From Bacteroides stercorirosoris (GTDB lineage: Bacteria; Bacteroidota; Bacteroidia; Bacteroidales; Bacteroidaceae): a stretch of 64,000 nucleotides of DNA. A program made the translations under genes and the position numbers. Where the stretch lies: positions 1 through 64,000 of the forward strand of contig NZ_FQZN01000004.1 in NCBI RefSeq assembly GCF_900142015.1, given 5' to 3'. Positions 42,641-51,023 of this stretch are shown here, one piece after another (the first letter of the stretch is position 1; the number at the start of each line of letters is the position of its first letter). The notes below the pieces were generated by a model. The model did no database searches. It saw only the letters and a program-made list of their open reading frames with translations, and was not told the DNA's origin.

Positions 42641-43830
42641 TATTTAATTCCCAGCTTCTTCAACAGCGCCTTGGGCACTGCATCTTTGTGTACCAGAACA
42701 TTGATAGTCTTGTAAGCAACGAAAGGCTTGGAAGCATACCAAGTGCCTTTGTACTTGTTGTTGGTACCCCAGGAGTTTTTCACCATATAGTATTCTTTGC
42801 CGTTCTGATCTTTGGCGATGCCGTAGATAAGCATACCGTGGTCATCGGTGGTTTCCCAATTGTCGAATGCAGTCTGGCGCATTTCCTGAGTAACGGTGAT
42901 TTCCGGCAACGGACGGGAAGTCAGTTCTTTGCGCTTGTCGGCAGCAGTAAGACCTGTCCAGCGTGCCATGTCAGAACCTGTGAGTTCGGCACCACGGTCA
43001 GCATCGGGCATTACGGCGATACCGTCACGGGTGAAACCGCTTTCGCTGACGTCGCTACCCCAGGCTACGGTGTAACCGTTATTAACGGCATTGTCGATGA
43101 CAGACATGAATTCCATCAAAGGCAGGTTGTAAGAAAGACCATTGCGCCAGTTGTCCTGGATTTCGATGTTCATCTGGGTGTAGAACGGATGGTGAGTGAA
43201 TGAAGTCAGAGATACATAATCATCCGGATTGATGCCGAGAGATTCGGCAAAAGTCTTCGGAGTATATTCTTTACCCTGGTAAGTGAAAGTTTCGGGACAT
43301 TTGCCGAGGTAAGTGTCATAGATAGCAGATAAACCTTGCTTCCATACTGGAGTCAGTTTGGTCAGTTTGCCTTTAGCAATAGCGTTTACGTAAGCACCGG
43401 CCACTGCATCCAGTTCATTGTGTACCGGCAGCGTGTCACCGTACATGATGCCCGGCATAGCTTCCTGCGGAACAAGACCGTAGTTTCTCAGGCAGAACAT
43501 GATGTCGTAGAAGCTTCCGCCGGGTGAGAAAGAACTGTCGCCGTGATAGCGTACATAGTTCACGCCGCGGTCTACCATTGTGTGGTGCACTACAAACATT
43601 TCTGATAAATCATACTCTCCCTTGCCCATGCGCAGCAGTTCGCTTTCGAGGAAACCAAGTGCCGAGAAGCTCCAGCAAGTGCTCGAACGGTTTTGGTTTT
43701 TAACAGACGTAATCGGGTTTTCTTTAACGGTGGTGAAGATAAAGCCTTCTTCCGCCTTCGGAGTGTCTTGTGCTGACACATTGAAACTTAATAAGCCTAA
43801 AGTGGCAATAAGTATTGACTTTTTCATCAT
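42640..43830 (-). CDS. C1-type cysteine peptidase, aminopeptidase C/bleomycin-hydrolase-like
   Basis: 396-aa exported peptidase of family C1B (signal peptide ending FNVSA-QD near residue 21). The catalytic Cys is in NQNRSSTCWSFSALGFLESEL (about 46-66), the His in DDHGMLIYGIAKD (about 332-344), and the Asn in YYMVKNSWG (about 350). The N terminus of the catalytic chain follows the signal peptide directly, with no obvious propeptide, as in PepC-like enzymes of Bacteroides. The product trims peptides in the periplasm. Confidence 0.9.
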   Translation of the reverse strand: MMKKSILIATLGLLSFNVSAQDTPKAEEGFIFTTVKENPITSVKNQNRSSTCWSFSALGFLESELLRMGKGEYDLSEMFVVHHTMVDRGVNYVRYHGDSSFSPGGSFYDIMFCLRNYGLVPQEAMPGIMYGDTLPVHNELDAVAGAYVNAIAKGKLTKLTPVWKQGLSAIYDTYLGKCPETFTYQGKEYTPKTFAESLGINPDDYVSLTSFTHHPFYTQMNIEIQDNWRNGLSYNLPLMEFMSVIDNAVNNGYTVAWGSDVSESGFTRDGIAVMPDADRGAELTGSDMARWTGLTAADKRKELTSRPLPEITVTQEMRQTAFDNWETTDDHGMLIYGIAKDQNGKEYYMVKNSWGTNNKYKGTWYASKPFVAYKTINVLVHKDAVPKALLKKLGIK

Positions 43831-43863
43831 GATTAAATTGATTTTAATTGATTGTTACTGGCA

Positions 43864-43901
43864 CAAAGATAGGGAGATTTCGGAAACAAAAGCTATCTTT
43901 G
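43864..43901. promoter_or_regulatory. Divergent promoter boxes between peptidase and patatin genes
   Basis: TATCTTTG occurs on the minus strand at 43864-43871 (peptidase gene, start 43830) and on the plus strand at 43894-43901 (patatin gene, start 43922). Both give short leaders and support those starts. Confidence 0.65.
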
Positions 43902-43921
43902 GAGCGTTAATTCAGATAATT

Positions 43922-44770
43922 ATGGAGAAAAAGATACATATCAACCCAAAAACAGGATTGGTTCTTGAAGGTGGCGGCATGCGCGGAGTGTTCACTTGCG
44001 GCGTGCTGGACAGCTTTATGGACCGTGGCATCCGCTTCCCCTATACTATCGGAGTGAGCGCCGGAGCCTGTAACGGACTTTCTTACATGTCCGGTCAGCG
44101 CGGCCGCGCCAAGTACAGTAACATTGATTTGCTGGAGAAGTACCAGTATATCGGTCTGAAATATTTGTTGAAGAAACGTAATATCATGGACTTCGACCTG
44201 CTGTTTCAGGAGTTCCCCGAGCATATTCTGCCTTATGACTACGAGTCCTATTTCAGTTCTCCGGAACGTTATGAAATGGTCACTACGAACTGTGTGACGG
44301 GCGAGGCGAACTATTTTGAGGAAAAGCAGGATAAAGGCCGGGTGATTGACATTGTGCGTGCTTCAAGCAGCCTTCCGTTTGTATGCCCCATTGCTTATGT
44401 GGACGATGTGCCGATGCTCGACGGGGGCATTGTGGACAGCATCCCCCTGATGCGTGCCCGGAATGAGGGTTTCACGCATAATGTGGTGGTGCTTACCCGC
44501 AACCGTGGATACCGCAAGGAAGCGAAGGACATACACATTCCCTCTTTCCTCTACCGTAAATACCCGAAGATGCGTGAGGCGTTAAGTTGCCGTTGTCGTG
44601 TGTACAATGAACAACTGGAGATGGTGGAGCGCATGGAAGAGGCGGGAGAAATTACTGTAATCCGTCCGCAGAAACCTGTAATGGTAGACCGCATCGAACG
44701 GGATATTCAGAAGCTGACTGATTTGTATGAGGAAGGCTATGCGTGCGCGGCGAAGTATGATTTTCAGTGA
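43922..44770 (+). CDS. Patatin-like phospholipase
   Basis: 282-aa lipid acyl hydrolase of the patatin family. It shows the oxyanion loop GGGMRGVFTCGVLD (about 16-29), the nucleophile elbow GVSAGA (Ser in GxSxG, about 43-48) and the catalytic Asp in MLDGGIVDSIPL (about 165-176). The frame continues open upstream to 43580, but that part lies antisense within the peptidase gene; the ATG at 43922 follows a -7 box. No signal peptide, so it acts in the cytoplasm or on the inner face of the membrane. Confidence 0.92.
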   Translation: MEKKIHINPKTGLVLEGGGMRGVFTCGVLDSFMDRGIRFPYTIGVSAGACNGLSYMSGQRGRAKYSNIDLLEKYQYIGLKYLLKKRNIMDFDLLFQEFPEHILPYDYESYFSSPERYEMVTTNCVTGEANYFEEKQDKGRVIDIVRASSSLPFVCPIAYVDDVPMLDGGIVDSIPLMRARNEGFTHNVVVLTRNRGYRKEAKDIHIPSFLYRKYPKMREALSCRCRVYNEQLEMVERMEEAGEITVIRPQKPVMVDRIERDIQKLTDLYEEGYACAAKYDFQ

Positions 44771-44786
44771 TTAATTAAGATATTGT

Positions 44787-44848
44787 AAACGCATTGCCAA
44801 ATAATGATTGCCACTTTATGGCAATCATTATTTGGCAATGCGTTTCTT
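44787..44848. terminator. 27-bp perfect hairpin
   Basis: Arms 44787-44813 and 44819-44845 are perfectly complementary with a 5-nt loop, followed by TTTCTTT. ATTGCCA occurs twice, 14 bp apart, in each arm. Terminator of the patatin gene, directly before the ATPase promoter. Confidence 0.75.
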
Positions 44849-44854
44849 TATTCT

Positions 44855-44862
44855 TATCTTTG
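44855..44862 (+). promoter_or_regulatory. Promoter -7 box of ATPase gene
   Basis: TATCTTTG, 29 bp before the ATG at 44891, with AGGAGGT as ribosome site at 44879-44885. It rules out the in-frame ATG at 44804, which precedes the promoter. Confidence 0.7.
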
Positions 44863-44890
44863 TCGGACTACAAACTTTAGGAGGTCTGAT

Positions 44891-46015
44891 ATGAACAATC
44901 CATTTGTAACCAACGGTTATGTTTCTCCGAAGTTTTTCTGCGACCGGGAAACAGAGACTAAGGATATTACTACGTTGTTGCTTAACGGAAATAACATAGC
45001 GCTTATTTCTCCCCGTCGTTATGGAAAGACGGATTTGATTCGTCATTGTTTTTCCCAACCTGAGGTAGCGGAACACTATTATACTTTTATAGTAGATATT
45101 TATGCTACCCGTTCGTTGCGTGATTTCGTGAATAAATTCGGAAAGGTTATTCTGGATGCCTTGAAGCCACGGGGACGTAAAGTCTGGGAGAATTTTGTGA
45201 ATGCTATTGCTTCTTTACAGGCAGGCATCACTTATGATATAGGTGGAGTTCCTTCCTGGAACATAGGACTTGGTGACATAACCAATCCTGCCGCTTCTCT
45301 TGATGAGATATTCCATTATTTGCAGCATGCCGACCGTCCCTGCCTGATAGCTATTGATGAATTTCAGCAGATAGGGAAGTATCCGGAAGATACCATTGAG
45401 GCTACACTGCGTACCTATGTGCAATATTGCAGTAATGCCCGCTTCGTCTTTTCCGGATCACAGCGTCATCTGATGGGGACTATTTTTACCTCTCCCTCAC
45501 GGCCGTTTTACCAGAGTGTCACTATCATGAATTTGCCTCCTATCCCTCTTGAAAAGTATACAGAGTTTGCCATTCGTCATTTTCGGGAGCACAAAAAGGT
45601 ACTTTTGCCCGAGGTGGTGAATGTGCTTTACGACCGTTTTCGTGGTGGTACTTTCTACTTGCAGAAAATAATGAATATCCTTTTTCTGAAAACTCCTGAG
45701 GGAGCTACATGTGGTATGGAAATGATAGAAGACGCCATCAACTACATTGTTAACTTCACGGCAGATACTTATGCCGAATTACTATACCAACTGCCCGAAA
45801 AACAGAAACAAGTGCTGATTGCCATCAATCGGGAAGGACAGGCGCGCAATGTAGTTTCCGGTGCCTTTTCTAAACGTCATGGATTGGTATCTCCCAGTTC
45901 TGTGCGCTCAGCGTTGGCGGGATTGCTTGATAAGGATTTCATCACAAAAGAGCGTGACTCTTATCAGGTGTACGACCTTTTCTTTAGTATATGGTTATCT
46001 AAAGAGGAGCATTAA
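44891..46015 (+). CDS. AAA ATPase (archaeal-type ATPase_2 family)
   Basis: 374-aa P-loop ATPase of the PF01637-like class. Walker A is LISPRRYGKTDLIRHCF (about 34-50), Walker B CLIAIDEFQQIG (about 148-159), and a sensor-like RFVFSGSQRHLM follows. The C-terminal 80 residues form a winged helix (PEKQKQVLIAINREGQA...SSVRSALAGLLDKDFITKERD). Such proteins are common and uncharacterised in Bacteroides; DNA binding and a regulatory or defence role are possible. Start fixed by promoter and AGGAGGT site. Confidence 0.85.
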   Translation: MNNPFVTNGYVSPKFFCDRETETKDITTLLLNGNNIALISPRRYGKTDLIRHCFSQPEVAEHYYTFIVDIYATRSLRDFVNKFGKVILDALKPRGRKVWENFVNAIASLQAGITYDIGGVPSWNIGLGDITNPAASLDEIFHYLQHADRPCLIAIDEFQQIGKYPEDTIEATLRTYVQYCSNARFVFSGSQRHLMGTIFTSPSRPFYQSVTIMNLPPIPLEKYTEFAIRHFREHKKVLLPEVVNVLYDRFRGGTFYLQKIMNILFLKTPEGATCGMEMIEDAINYIVNFTADTYAELLYQLPEKQKQVLIAINREGQARNVVSGAFSKRHGLVSPSSVRSALAGLLDKDFITKERDSYQVYDLFFSIWLSKEEH

Positions 46016-46068
46016 TTCATAAGCGTACGAAAATTACACAAAACATAATGCTTCCCCGGCATTCGTAA

Positions 46069-46156
46069 GTTCAGTGCCGGATTGAATGAGATTCAGTATA
46101 CGACTGAATAGGGTTCAGTCGTATACTCATCCCTATTCAGTCGTATACTGATTATA
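46069..46156. repeat. Array of four 22-bp quasi-palindromic units
   Basis: Units start at 46069, 46091, 46113 and 46135. The core is ATTCAGTnnnnnACTGAAT with a 5-bp centre that reads ATACG in unit 2 and its complement CGTAT in units 3 and 4; outer positions vary. It begins 53 bp after the ATPase stop and lies before the convergent GH32 gene end. Confidence 0.85.
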
Positions 46157-46232
46157 CCCCCTCTCAGAATATATTCCAGACGGTCTTCGGGGAAATATAT
46201 AACGAAGGTAAAAATTAGCTATGTTTCTCCGT

Positions 46233-47834
46233 TTAGTAATAGCTGACTTTCACGTTGCTGACTTCCACACTTCCCGAGTAGCTGTTAACAGACCACGGAT
46301 TCTTCTGCATCCCATAAATGCGGTTCGTATAAGCCACATTGTCATTGATGTAGACCACACAAATCGAGTTGTCCGTGCAGATTGTTACATGATATACATT
46401 GTCGGAAGGAGTGGGGAACAGATAACCGTCTATTCCGTCAATGAAGCCTTTGCCTTCATCTCCCTCTTCCTCAAAGTTAATCTTCCGCTTGTTATTGTTA
46501 TCTTCCGGGTTCACCACAATAGTGTAGTACTTTTTAGAGTCAGTGCCACGCACCAGAGAAATACCGAATCTATCCGCATTGCTTGCCGTCTTTACGGTAA
46601 ACGAAATCTTGTTGCATACATTCAGGCGGTTGAAAAGTACATACGCATTGTCCGTCAGTGTGTAGCTGCCGTTACTTTCAGATACCCCGTTACTCTTTTC
46701 CATGACCTTCACGTCAGAATCGGTTGTATATTTCCGGCTGATACCTTCTATCAGTCCCAAAGACAGTGTTCCGTCTTCATGCTGGATGATTTTGTGCGCA
46801 ACCAGGCTACCTGCCCATTCCGGTTCGTTGGGAGAAGCGCCGACTGCGGTGTTGTCGTTGCCCGAGCGGGTGGGGCACCATCCCCAGATATACCGGTTGG
46901 TACCATCCGAAGCTGTTTTTCCGGCATAGAAACCACGGGAATCGAGGAAACCTTCGTGGTCATCGGGCCAGATGCCGGCATCATTTGCTGTGGTGGCTTT
47001 CAGCTCGTCGAGGGTGCGTCCTTTGAAGTATTGCACCTTGCGTACGGCCGCATGCATTTCCGAATAAACCAGATACCACCAGTCGCCCATTTTGAAGACG
47101 TCGGGACATTCATAGAAACGGTCCCACATCATGGTCATGAATACACCGGCGTGTTCCCAGGTTTTCATATCCGCAGAGGTGTATTCCGCCAGTACGCCTT
47201 TGCCACTCTTCACGGTAGAAACGAGCATGTGATACTTCCCGTCTTCTCCCTCAAATACAAAGGGGTCGCGGAAATCGTTCTTGCTGTATCCGTCGGTGTC
47301 ACCTTTCAGATAGAAAGTGCGGTTCTTGGTCCACGTCTTGAAGTCGGGAGAGGTGGCGTACATTACGACCTGCCCGTTCTGGGATGAAGTGGGTTGATAT
47401 TTGTTGCCTGTATAGAAGGTATAGTACAAACCGTCCGAAGGATTATAGATTGTGCTTCCCGTTCCGATGGCTGCATCCTGTTCCGCCAGTCCGCCGCAGG
47501 AAATCAGTTCTCCCATAGAGGTGTATGAGGCGGCATCTTGGGTACTTACCGCCCATATAGGGTGGTAAGTGCCTGCCTGGTTCGGGCGGTATTCCTGTAG
47601 ATACATGATTTTGAAATCCCCTGCCTGCGCATCGTAAAATGGCATCGGGTCGCCTACATAGCCCACATAAGGTTTATAGTATGTATCGAAATTCATTGCG
47701 TCCGTCGAAGCAAAGTAAGTGGCTGTCCCGTTCCAGTCCTTTTGAGTCAGAACCGGATCATTGTCATCGTTGCAACTGCTGAAGGAAGTGACCATCATTG
47801 CAGCCAATGTAAGTGAATATATCATTGTTTTCAT
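46233..47834 (-). CDS. GH32 surface lipoprotein, probable endo-acting fructanase
   Basis: 533-aa lipoprotein (signal MKTMIYSLTLAAMMVTSFSSC; Cys 21, then NDDND, an acidic export signal pointing to the cell surface). The GH32 five-blade domain shows the nucleophile region YVGDPMPFYD (about 57-66), NDFRDPFVF (about 186-194) and the acid/base region YECPDVFKM (about 238-246), followed by a C-terminal beta-sandwich (about 380-533). The location next to SusCD and a DUF4960 lipoprotein matches the B. thetaiotaomicron levan locus, where the equivalent (BT1760) is an endo-levanase; that substrate is inferred. Confidence 0.88.
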   Translation of the reverse strand: MKTMIYSLTLAAMMVTSFSSCNDDNDPVLTQKDWNGTATYFASTDAMNFDTYYKPYVGYVGDPMPFYDAQAGDFKIMYLQEYRPNQAGTYHPIWAVSTQDAASYTSMGELISCGGLAEQDAAIGTGSTIYNPSDGLYYTFYTGNKYQPTSSQNGQVVMYATSPDFKTWTKNRTFYLKGDTDGYSKNDFRDPFVFEGEDGKYHMLVSTVKSGKGVLAEYTSADMKTWEHAGVFMTMMWDRFYECPDVFKMGDWWYLVYSEMHAAVRKVQYFKGRTLDELKATTANDAGIWPDDHEGFLDSRGFYAGKTASDGTNRYIWGWCPTRSGNDNTAVGASPNEPEWAGSLVAHKIIQHEDGTLSLGLIEGISRKYTTDSDVKVMEKSNGVSESNGSYTLTDNAYVLFNRLNVCNKISFTVKTASNADRFGISLVRGTDSKKYYTIVVNPEDNNNKRKINFEEEGDEGKGFIDGIDGYLFPTPSDNVYHVTICTDNSICVVYINDNVAYTNRIYGMQKNPWSVNSYSGSVEVSNVKVSYY

Positions 47835-47845
47835 ATATTAGTTTT

Positions 47846-49249
47846 TTATTTACCCGTTAAATAGTTGATTGCATTCTCTGTCAGTCTGCCCACATTGCCG
47901 TGGTACTTATCTGCCGAAGCGTCTACTCCGTAAGCATACCAGTCATAGCATCCCGAACCGATACATATAATTCCGCCTTTGGTGCCATCTGCCGGATATT
48001 CCCATGCCACGATGGCTCCGTCGCCGCCATAACCCAGGTCGATGCCGCCATGGTTGGTACGCCATACTTCATTCGTAGCATAGCCGCCCCAATCGGAACC
48101 GATGTGCCATTGTGCCGTGCTGTTGGTTGTCCGGTAGCCGGCATCGAAGGTGTAGACCTTGTCCGTTTCGCCACTGTTCATTATCAGGTTCTGATAGAGT
48201 GGGTGAGACTCGTGTCCCTGGATGAAGAAGTTCCAGGCACCACCGGTTATTTCACCGCTTTCTTCCGATTGTCCCCAGCAGTTGTTCGGGTTGTTGCCGT
48301 CCAGGGTAGCACCCAGTTTGGCAGCATAATAGGTAGCGTAGCGGGTGAGCAACAGGTTCATACCGTTGTTATACAGTTCCTTCATCTTCACCAGTGCGCT
48401 GACTGCCGCAGGGGCTGCATTATCAAATTTATCCATATTGTCGATACCGCCGTCTATGTGCAGGTGCCACCACATGAGTTCGCATTCGCTCAGGTCAACC
48501 CGTCCTGCCTGCACATCGGCAAAGGAGATGTACTGTGCGTTGGCAACATTGTTCAGCATCCAGGTGGCCGCCTCTTTCTCTTCCGGGTTCAGTTCGTCCA
48601 GCGTTGCTGCCAAGCCTATATATACGGCACTTGGAGCATCGGTAGGGATAACCGTAACCGTATAAACGGCAGTTGCGGTATTATACGAAACAGTGAATTC
48701 CACAGGGTTGGTAAAGTCGACCGCCTGACCGGATGCCGGCATAACTACCGCTCCTGCCGAAGTGGTGATTACAGGAACCAGGTTTCTTACATCCACCGTA
48801 CTGGGGATGCGCACGGTGATGGTGCGTTTGCTTTGGTCAATCACTCCGGCGTATGCATCATTCAGCTTGAATGAAAGAATTTTGGCTTCATCATGCTTGA
48901 TGTTGACCGTATAATCCAGAAAAACATCTCCGTTGGTCACTTTTACCACCTGCGGAAACGAGAAGTTCAGTACATCGCCCGCCTTTACCGAAGCTACGGC
49001 GCCTTCGGACACTTCAATACCCGTGACTTTCATTGCATCCGTGTCATACACCTCAGGAACTGCTACGGTTATGGTCTTGTTTGTCCGGTCGATTGCCCCT
49101 GCATAATTTTCATCCAGTTCAAAGGCGGTCAGCCATGTGTCGCCGTCCAGTTGAAGGTTGGATCTATTGTCATCGCTACATCCCGGGAGGGTAAACATCA
49201 GTGCAGTGCCCAGGAGAAGCGTATTTAGTTTATTCAATATTGATTTCAT
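47846..49249 (-). CDS. DUF4960 surface glycan-binding lipoprotein
   Basis: 467-aa lipoprotein (signal peptide with LPGC; Cys then SDDNRSN acidic export signal). Two Ig-like/DUF5018-type repeats (about 28-205, each opening with LNDAYAGVIDQSKRTITV-like text) precede a DUF4960 domain (about 210-467; PSAVYIGLAATLDELNPEEKEA). Position between SusD and GH32 equals that of the BT1761-type fructan-binding protein. It probably holds polymer on the surface; 11 bp separate it from the GH32 gene. Confidence 0.82.
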   Translation of the reverse strand: MKSILNKLNTLLLGTALMFTLPGCSDDNRSNLQLDGDTWLTAFELDENYAGAIDRTNKTITVAVPEVYDTDAMKVTGIEVSEGAVASVKAGDVLNFSFPQVVKVTNGDVFLDYTVNIKHDEAKILSFKLNDAYAGVIDQSKRTITVRIPSTVDVRNLVPVITTSAGAVVMPASGQAVDFTNPVEFTVSYNTATAVYTVTVIPTDAPSAVYIGLAATLDELNPEEKEAATWMLNNVANAQYISFADVQAGRVDLSECELMWWHLHIDGGIDNMDKFDNAAPAAVSALVKMKELYNNGMNLLLTRYATYYAAKLGATLDGNNPNNCWGQSEESGEITGGAWNFFIQGHESHPLYQNLIMNSGETDKVYTFDAGYRTTNSTAQWHIGSDWGGYATNEVWRTNHGGIDLGYGGDGAIVAWEYPADGTKGGIICIGSGCYDWYAYGVDASADKYHGNVGRLTENAINYLTGK

Positions 49250-49270
49250 GATATTCTTGTTTTTAAAAGG

Positions 49271-51004
49271 TTACCAGTTACCGCAGTTCTGTGAATAGTT
49301 TCCATTGCTGGCGCTCATCTGTGCAAACGGAATAGGCAGATACTCATTCTTGTTTTTAGTGAATGACGCATTGGTGTAGATGGTGCAGTCGGCAGCTTCT
49401 TCGGCATAGAACTTGTTCAACACTTCTGCTGCTTCCCCCCATCTCACGAGGTCGAAGAAACGTTCCGATTCCAAAGCCAGCTCCACACGGCGTTCAAACT
49501 TCAGCAATTTCAGGGCATCCGCTTGTGAGTAACTTCCCGTATAGGGCTGCACGTTGAAGCGTACGCCATATTCCATTTCGTAGTCGGCGATGGCTGCCGT
49601 ACTTTGTTTGGCACGGTTGCGCACTTCGTTTATCAGGTCGATGGCTTCGCTGGTGCGCCCGTCGTTCAGTTGGATTAATGCTTCGGCACGCATCAACAGT
49701 ACGTCCGAGTAGCGCAGAACGATACGGTTCATCGGTGAACCCCACCAGGAACCTTTGATAAGGTAACCGCCATCAGGGTCTATATTGTGTTTCAGGGTGA
49801 CATAGTAGCCATAAAGTCCGTTGCTGCGGCTCCAGGTAGTCGATTCGTCCATCATATACTTCTTATTGAACTCATACGGGAATCCGGGCATACCTACCGT
49901 GAGGAAAAGGCGCGGGTCGGCATAATCGGACTGTGAATTGTAATCACGGCTGTTGAAAGCATCCAGTAGCGGATATCCATTAGCGTCTGTCCTGAATGCG
50001 TTCACCAGATTCTGGCTGGGCTTGTAGAAGTCGCAACCGCCATCGGTGACCCCCGGAATATTGGGAACAATCAAACCGTAGGACCAGTTACAGTTACCGT
50101 TTTTGGTACCGTCGTTCATGGAGTATTGCATGGCCCACAGAGATTCAACGCCATTCTCGTACTGAGGTTCCGGACGGAAGTTATTCTGAAAGTCAGATTC
50201 CAGTCCGTAGCCGCCTGCCGACATGATGGCTTTGTCCGTGTACTGCACCACTTTCACCAGGTCTTCCGTGCTGATACTCGTCACTTCGTGGTTGTCCGCA
50301 TTGTCTTGGTGATAAGCTTTATAGAGATAAGTCTTAGCCAGATAAGCTGCCGCGGCGGCTTTGGCAGGACGTCCCTTGTCGGCCTGCTTCACGGGGAGGT
50401 TGTCATAGGCGAACTGAAAATCGTCGGCAATCTGCTGCCAGCCTTCGTCGTTGCTATAGGTAGTATTGGAAAGGTAATTGTATTCTTCCGGTGACAGGTT
50501 GGCATCATTGGCAAACGGAATCTTCTTGTACAGGCGTTTCAGGAGGAAGTGTCCGTGGGCACGCAGGAATCTCATTTCGGCAATGCGCTGTTGTTTCAGT
50601 GAATAGGTGCTTTCGTCTACCTGCTCCAGAAGTTGCAGGGAGGTGTTGACGCGTGAGATACAGTTGTACAGGCGTTGCCACATGTCGCTGATGTTCCATG
50701 CCGTAGTCATGATGCCCTGCGAGATGTCCAGTGCATGGAATACGTCACCGTCTTCCGTACCGTTTCCACCTTTGTAGGCATCGTCCGAGCGTACGTCGTA
50801 GTTCCACATGGAGAAAGAAGAATTGATATCTTCGGCGGTAATCCACACGGCATAGGCGGAGATTACCAGATTGTCGATGTATGCCGGGTCCTTCAGTTGT
50901 TCATCGCTGATGGTTCCCTGGGGGAGCTGGTCTTCCAGAAAATCTGTGCAACTGCCGCACATCAGGGAAAGACCTAAAACTGCTGTATATATTAATTTTC
51001 TCAT
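49271..51004 (-). CDS. SusD-family nutrient-binding outer-membrane lipoprotein
   Basis: 577-aa SusD homologue that forms the lid of the SusC transporter and binds glycan. A lipoprotein signal (GLSLMCGSC, Cys 19) is followed by TDFLEDQLPQGTISDEQ, the SusD-like TPR helices (TSLQLLEQVDE..., MRFLRAHGHFLLKRLYKKIPF about 150-170) and the conserved C-terminal LLKFERRVELALESERFFDLVRWG (about 516-539). Gap to SusC 19 bp; same operon. Confidence 0.95.
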   Translation of the reverse strand: MRKLIYTAVLGLSLMCGSCTDFLEDQLPQGTISDEQLKDPAYIDNLVISAYAVWITAEDINSSFSMWNYDVRSDDAYKGGNGTEDGDVFHALDISQGIMTTAWNISDMWQRLYNCISRVNTSLQLLEQVDESTYSLKQQRIAEMRFLRAHGHFLLKRLYKKIPFANDANLSPEEYNYLSNTTYSNDEGWQQIADDFQFAYDNLPVKQADKGRPAKAAAAAYLAKTYLYKAYHQDNADNHEVTSISTEDLVKVVQYTDKAIMSAGGYGLESDFQNNFRPEPQYENGVESLWAMQYSMNDGTKNGNCNWSYGLIVPNIPGVTDGGCDFYKPSQNLVNAFRTDANGYPLLDAFNSRDYNSQSDYADPRLFLTVGMPGFPYEFNKKYMMDESTTWSRSNGLYGYYVTLKHNIDPDGGYLIKGSWWGSPMNRIVLRYSDVLLMRAEALIQLNDGRTSEAIDLINEVRNRAKQSTAAIADYEMEYGVRFNVQPYTGSYSQADALKLLKFERRVELALESERFFDLVRWGEAAEVLNKFYAEEAADCTIYTNASFTKNKNEYLPIPFAQMSASNGNYSQNCGNW

Positions 51005-51023
51005 AAGTAATTGATTTATTGAT

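Noticed and set aside
43580..43921. Longer start for the patatin gene
   Set aside because: This stretch is antisense to the peptidase gene and lies upstream of the patatin -7 box.
44804..44890. Longer start for the AAA ATPase
   Set aside because: It falls in the terminator hairpin and ahead of the promoter; the AGGAGGT site selects 44891.
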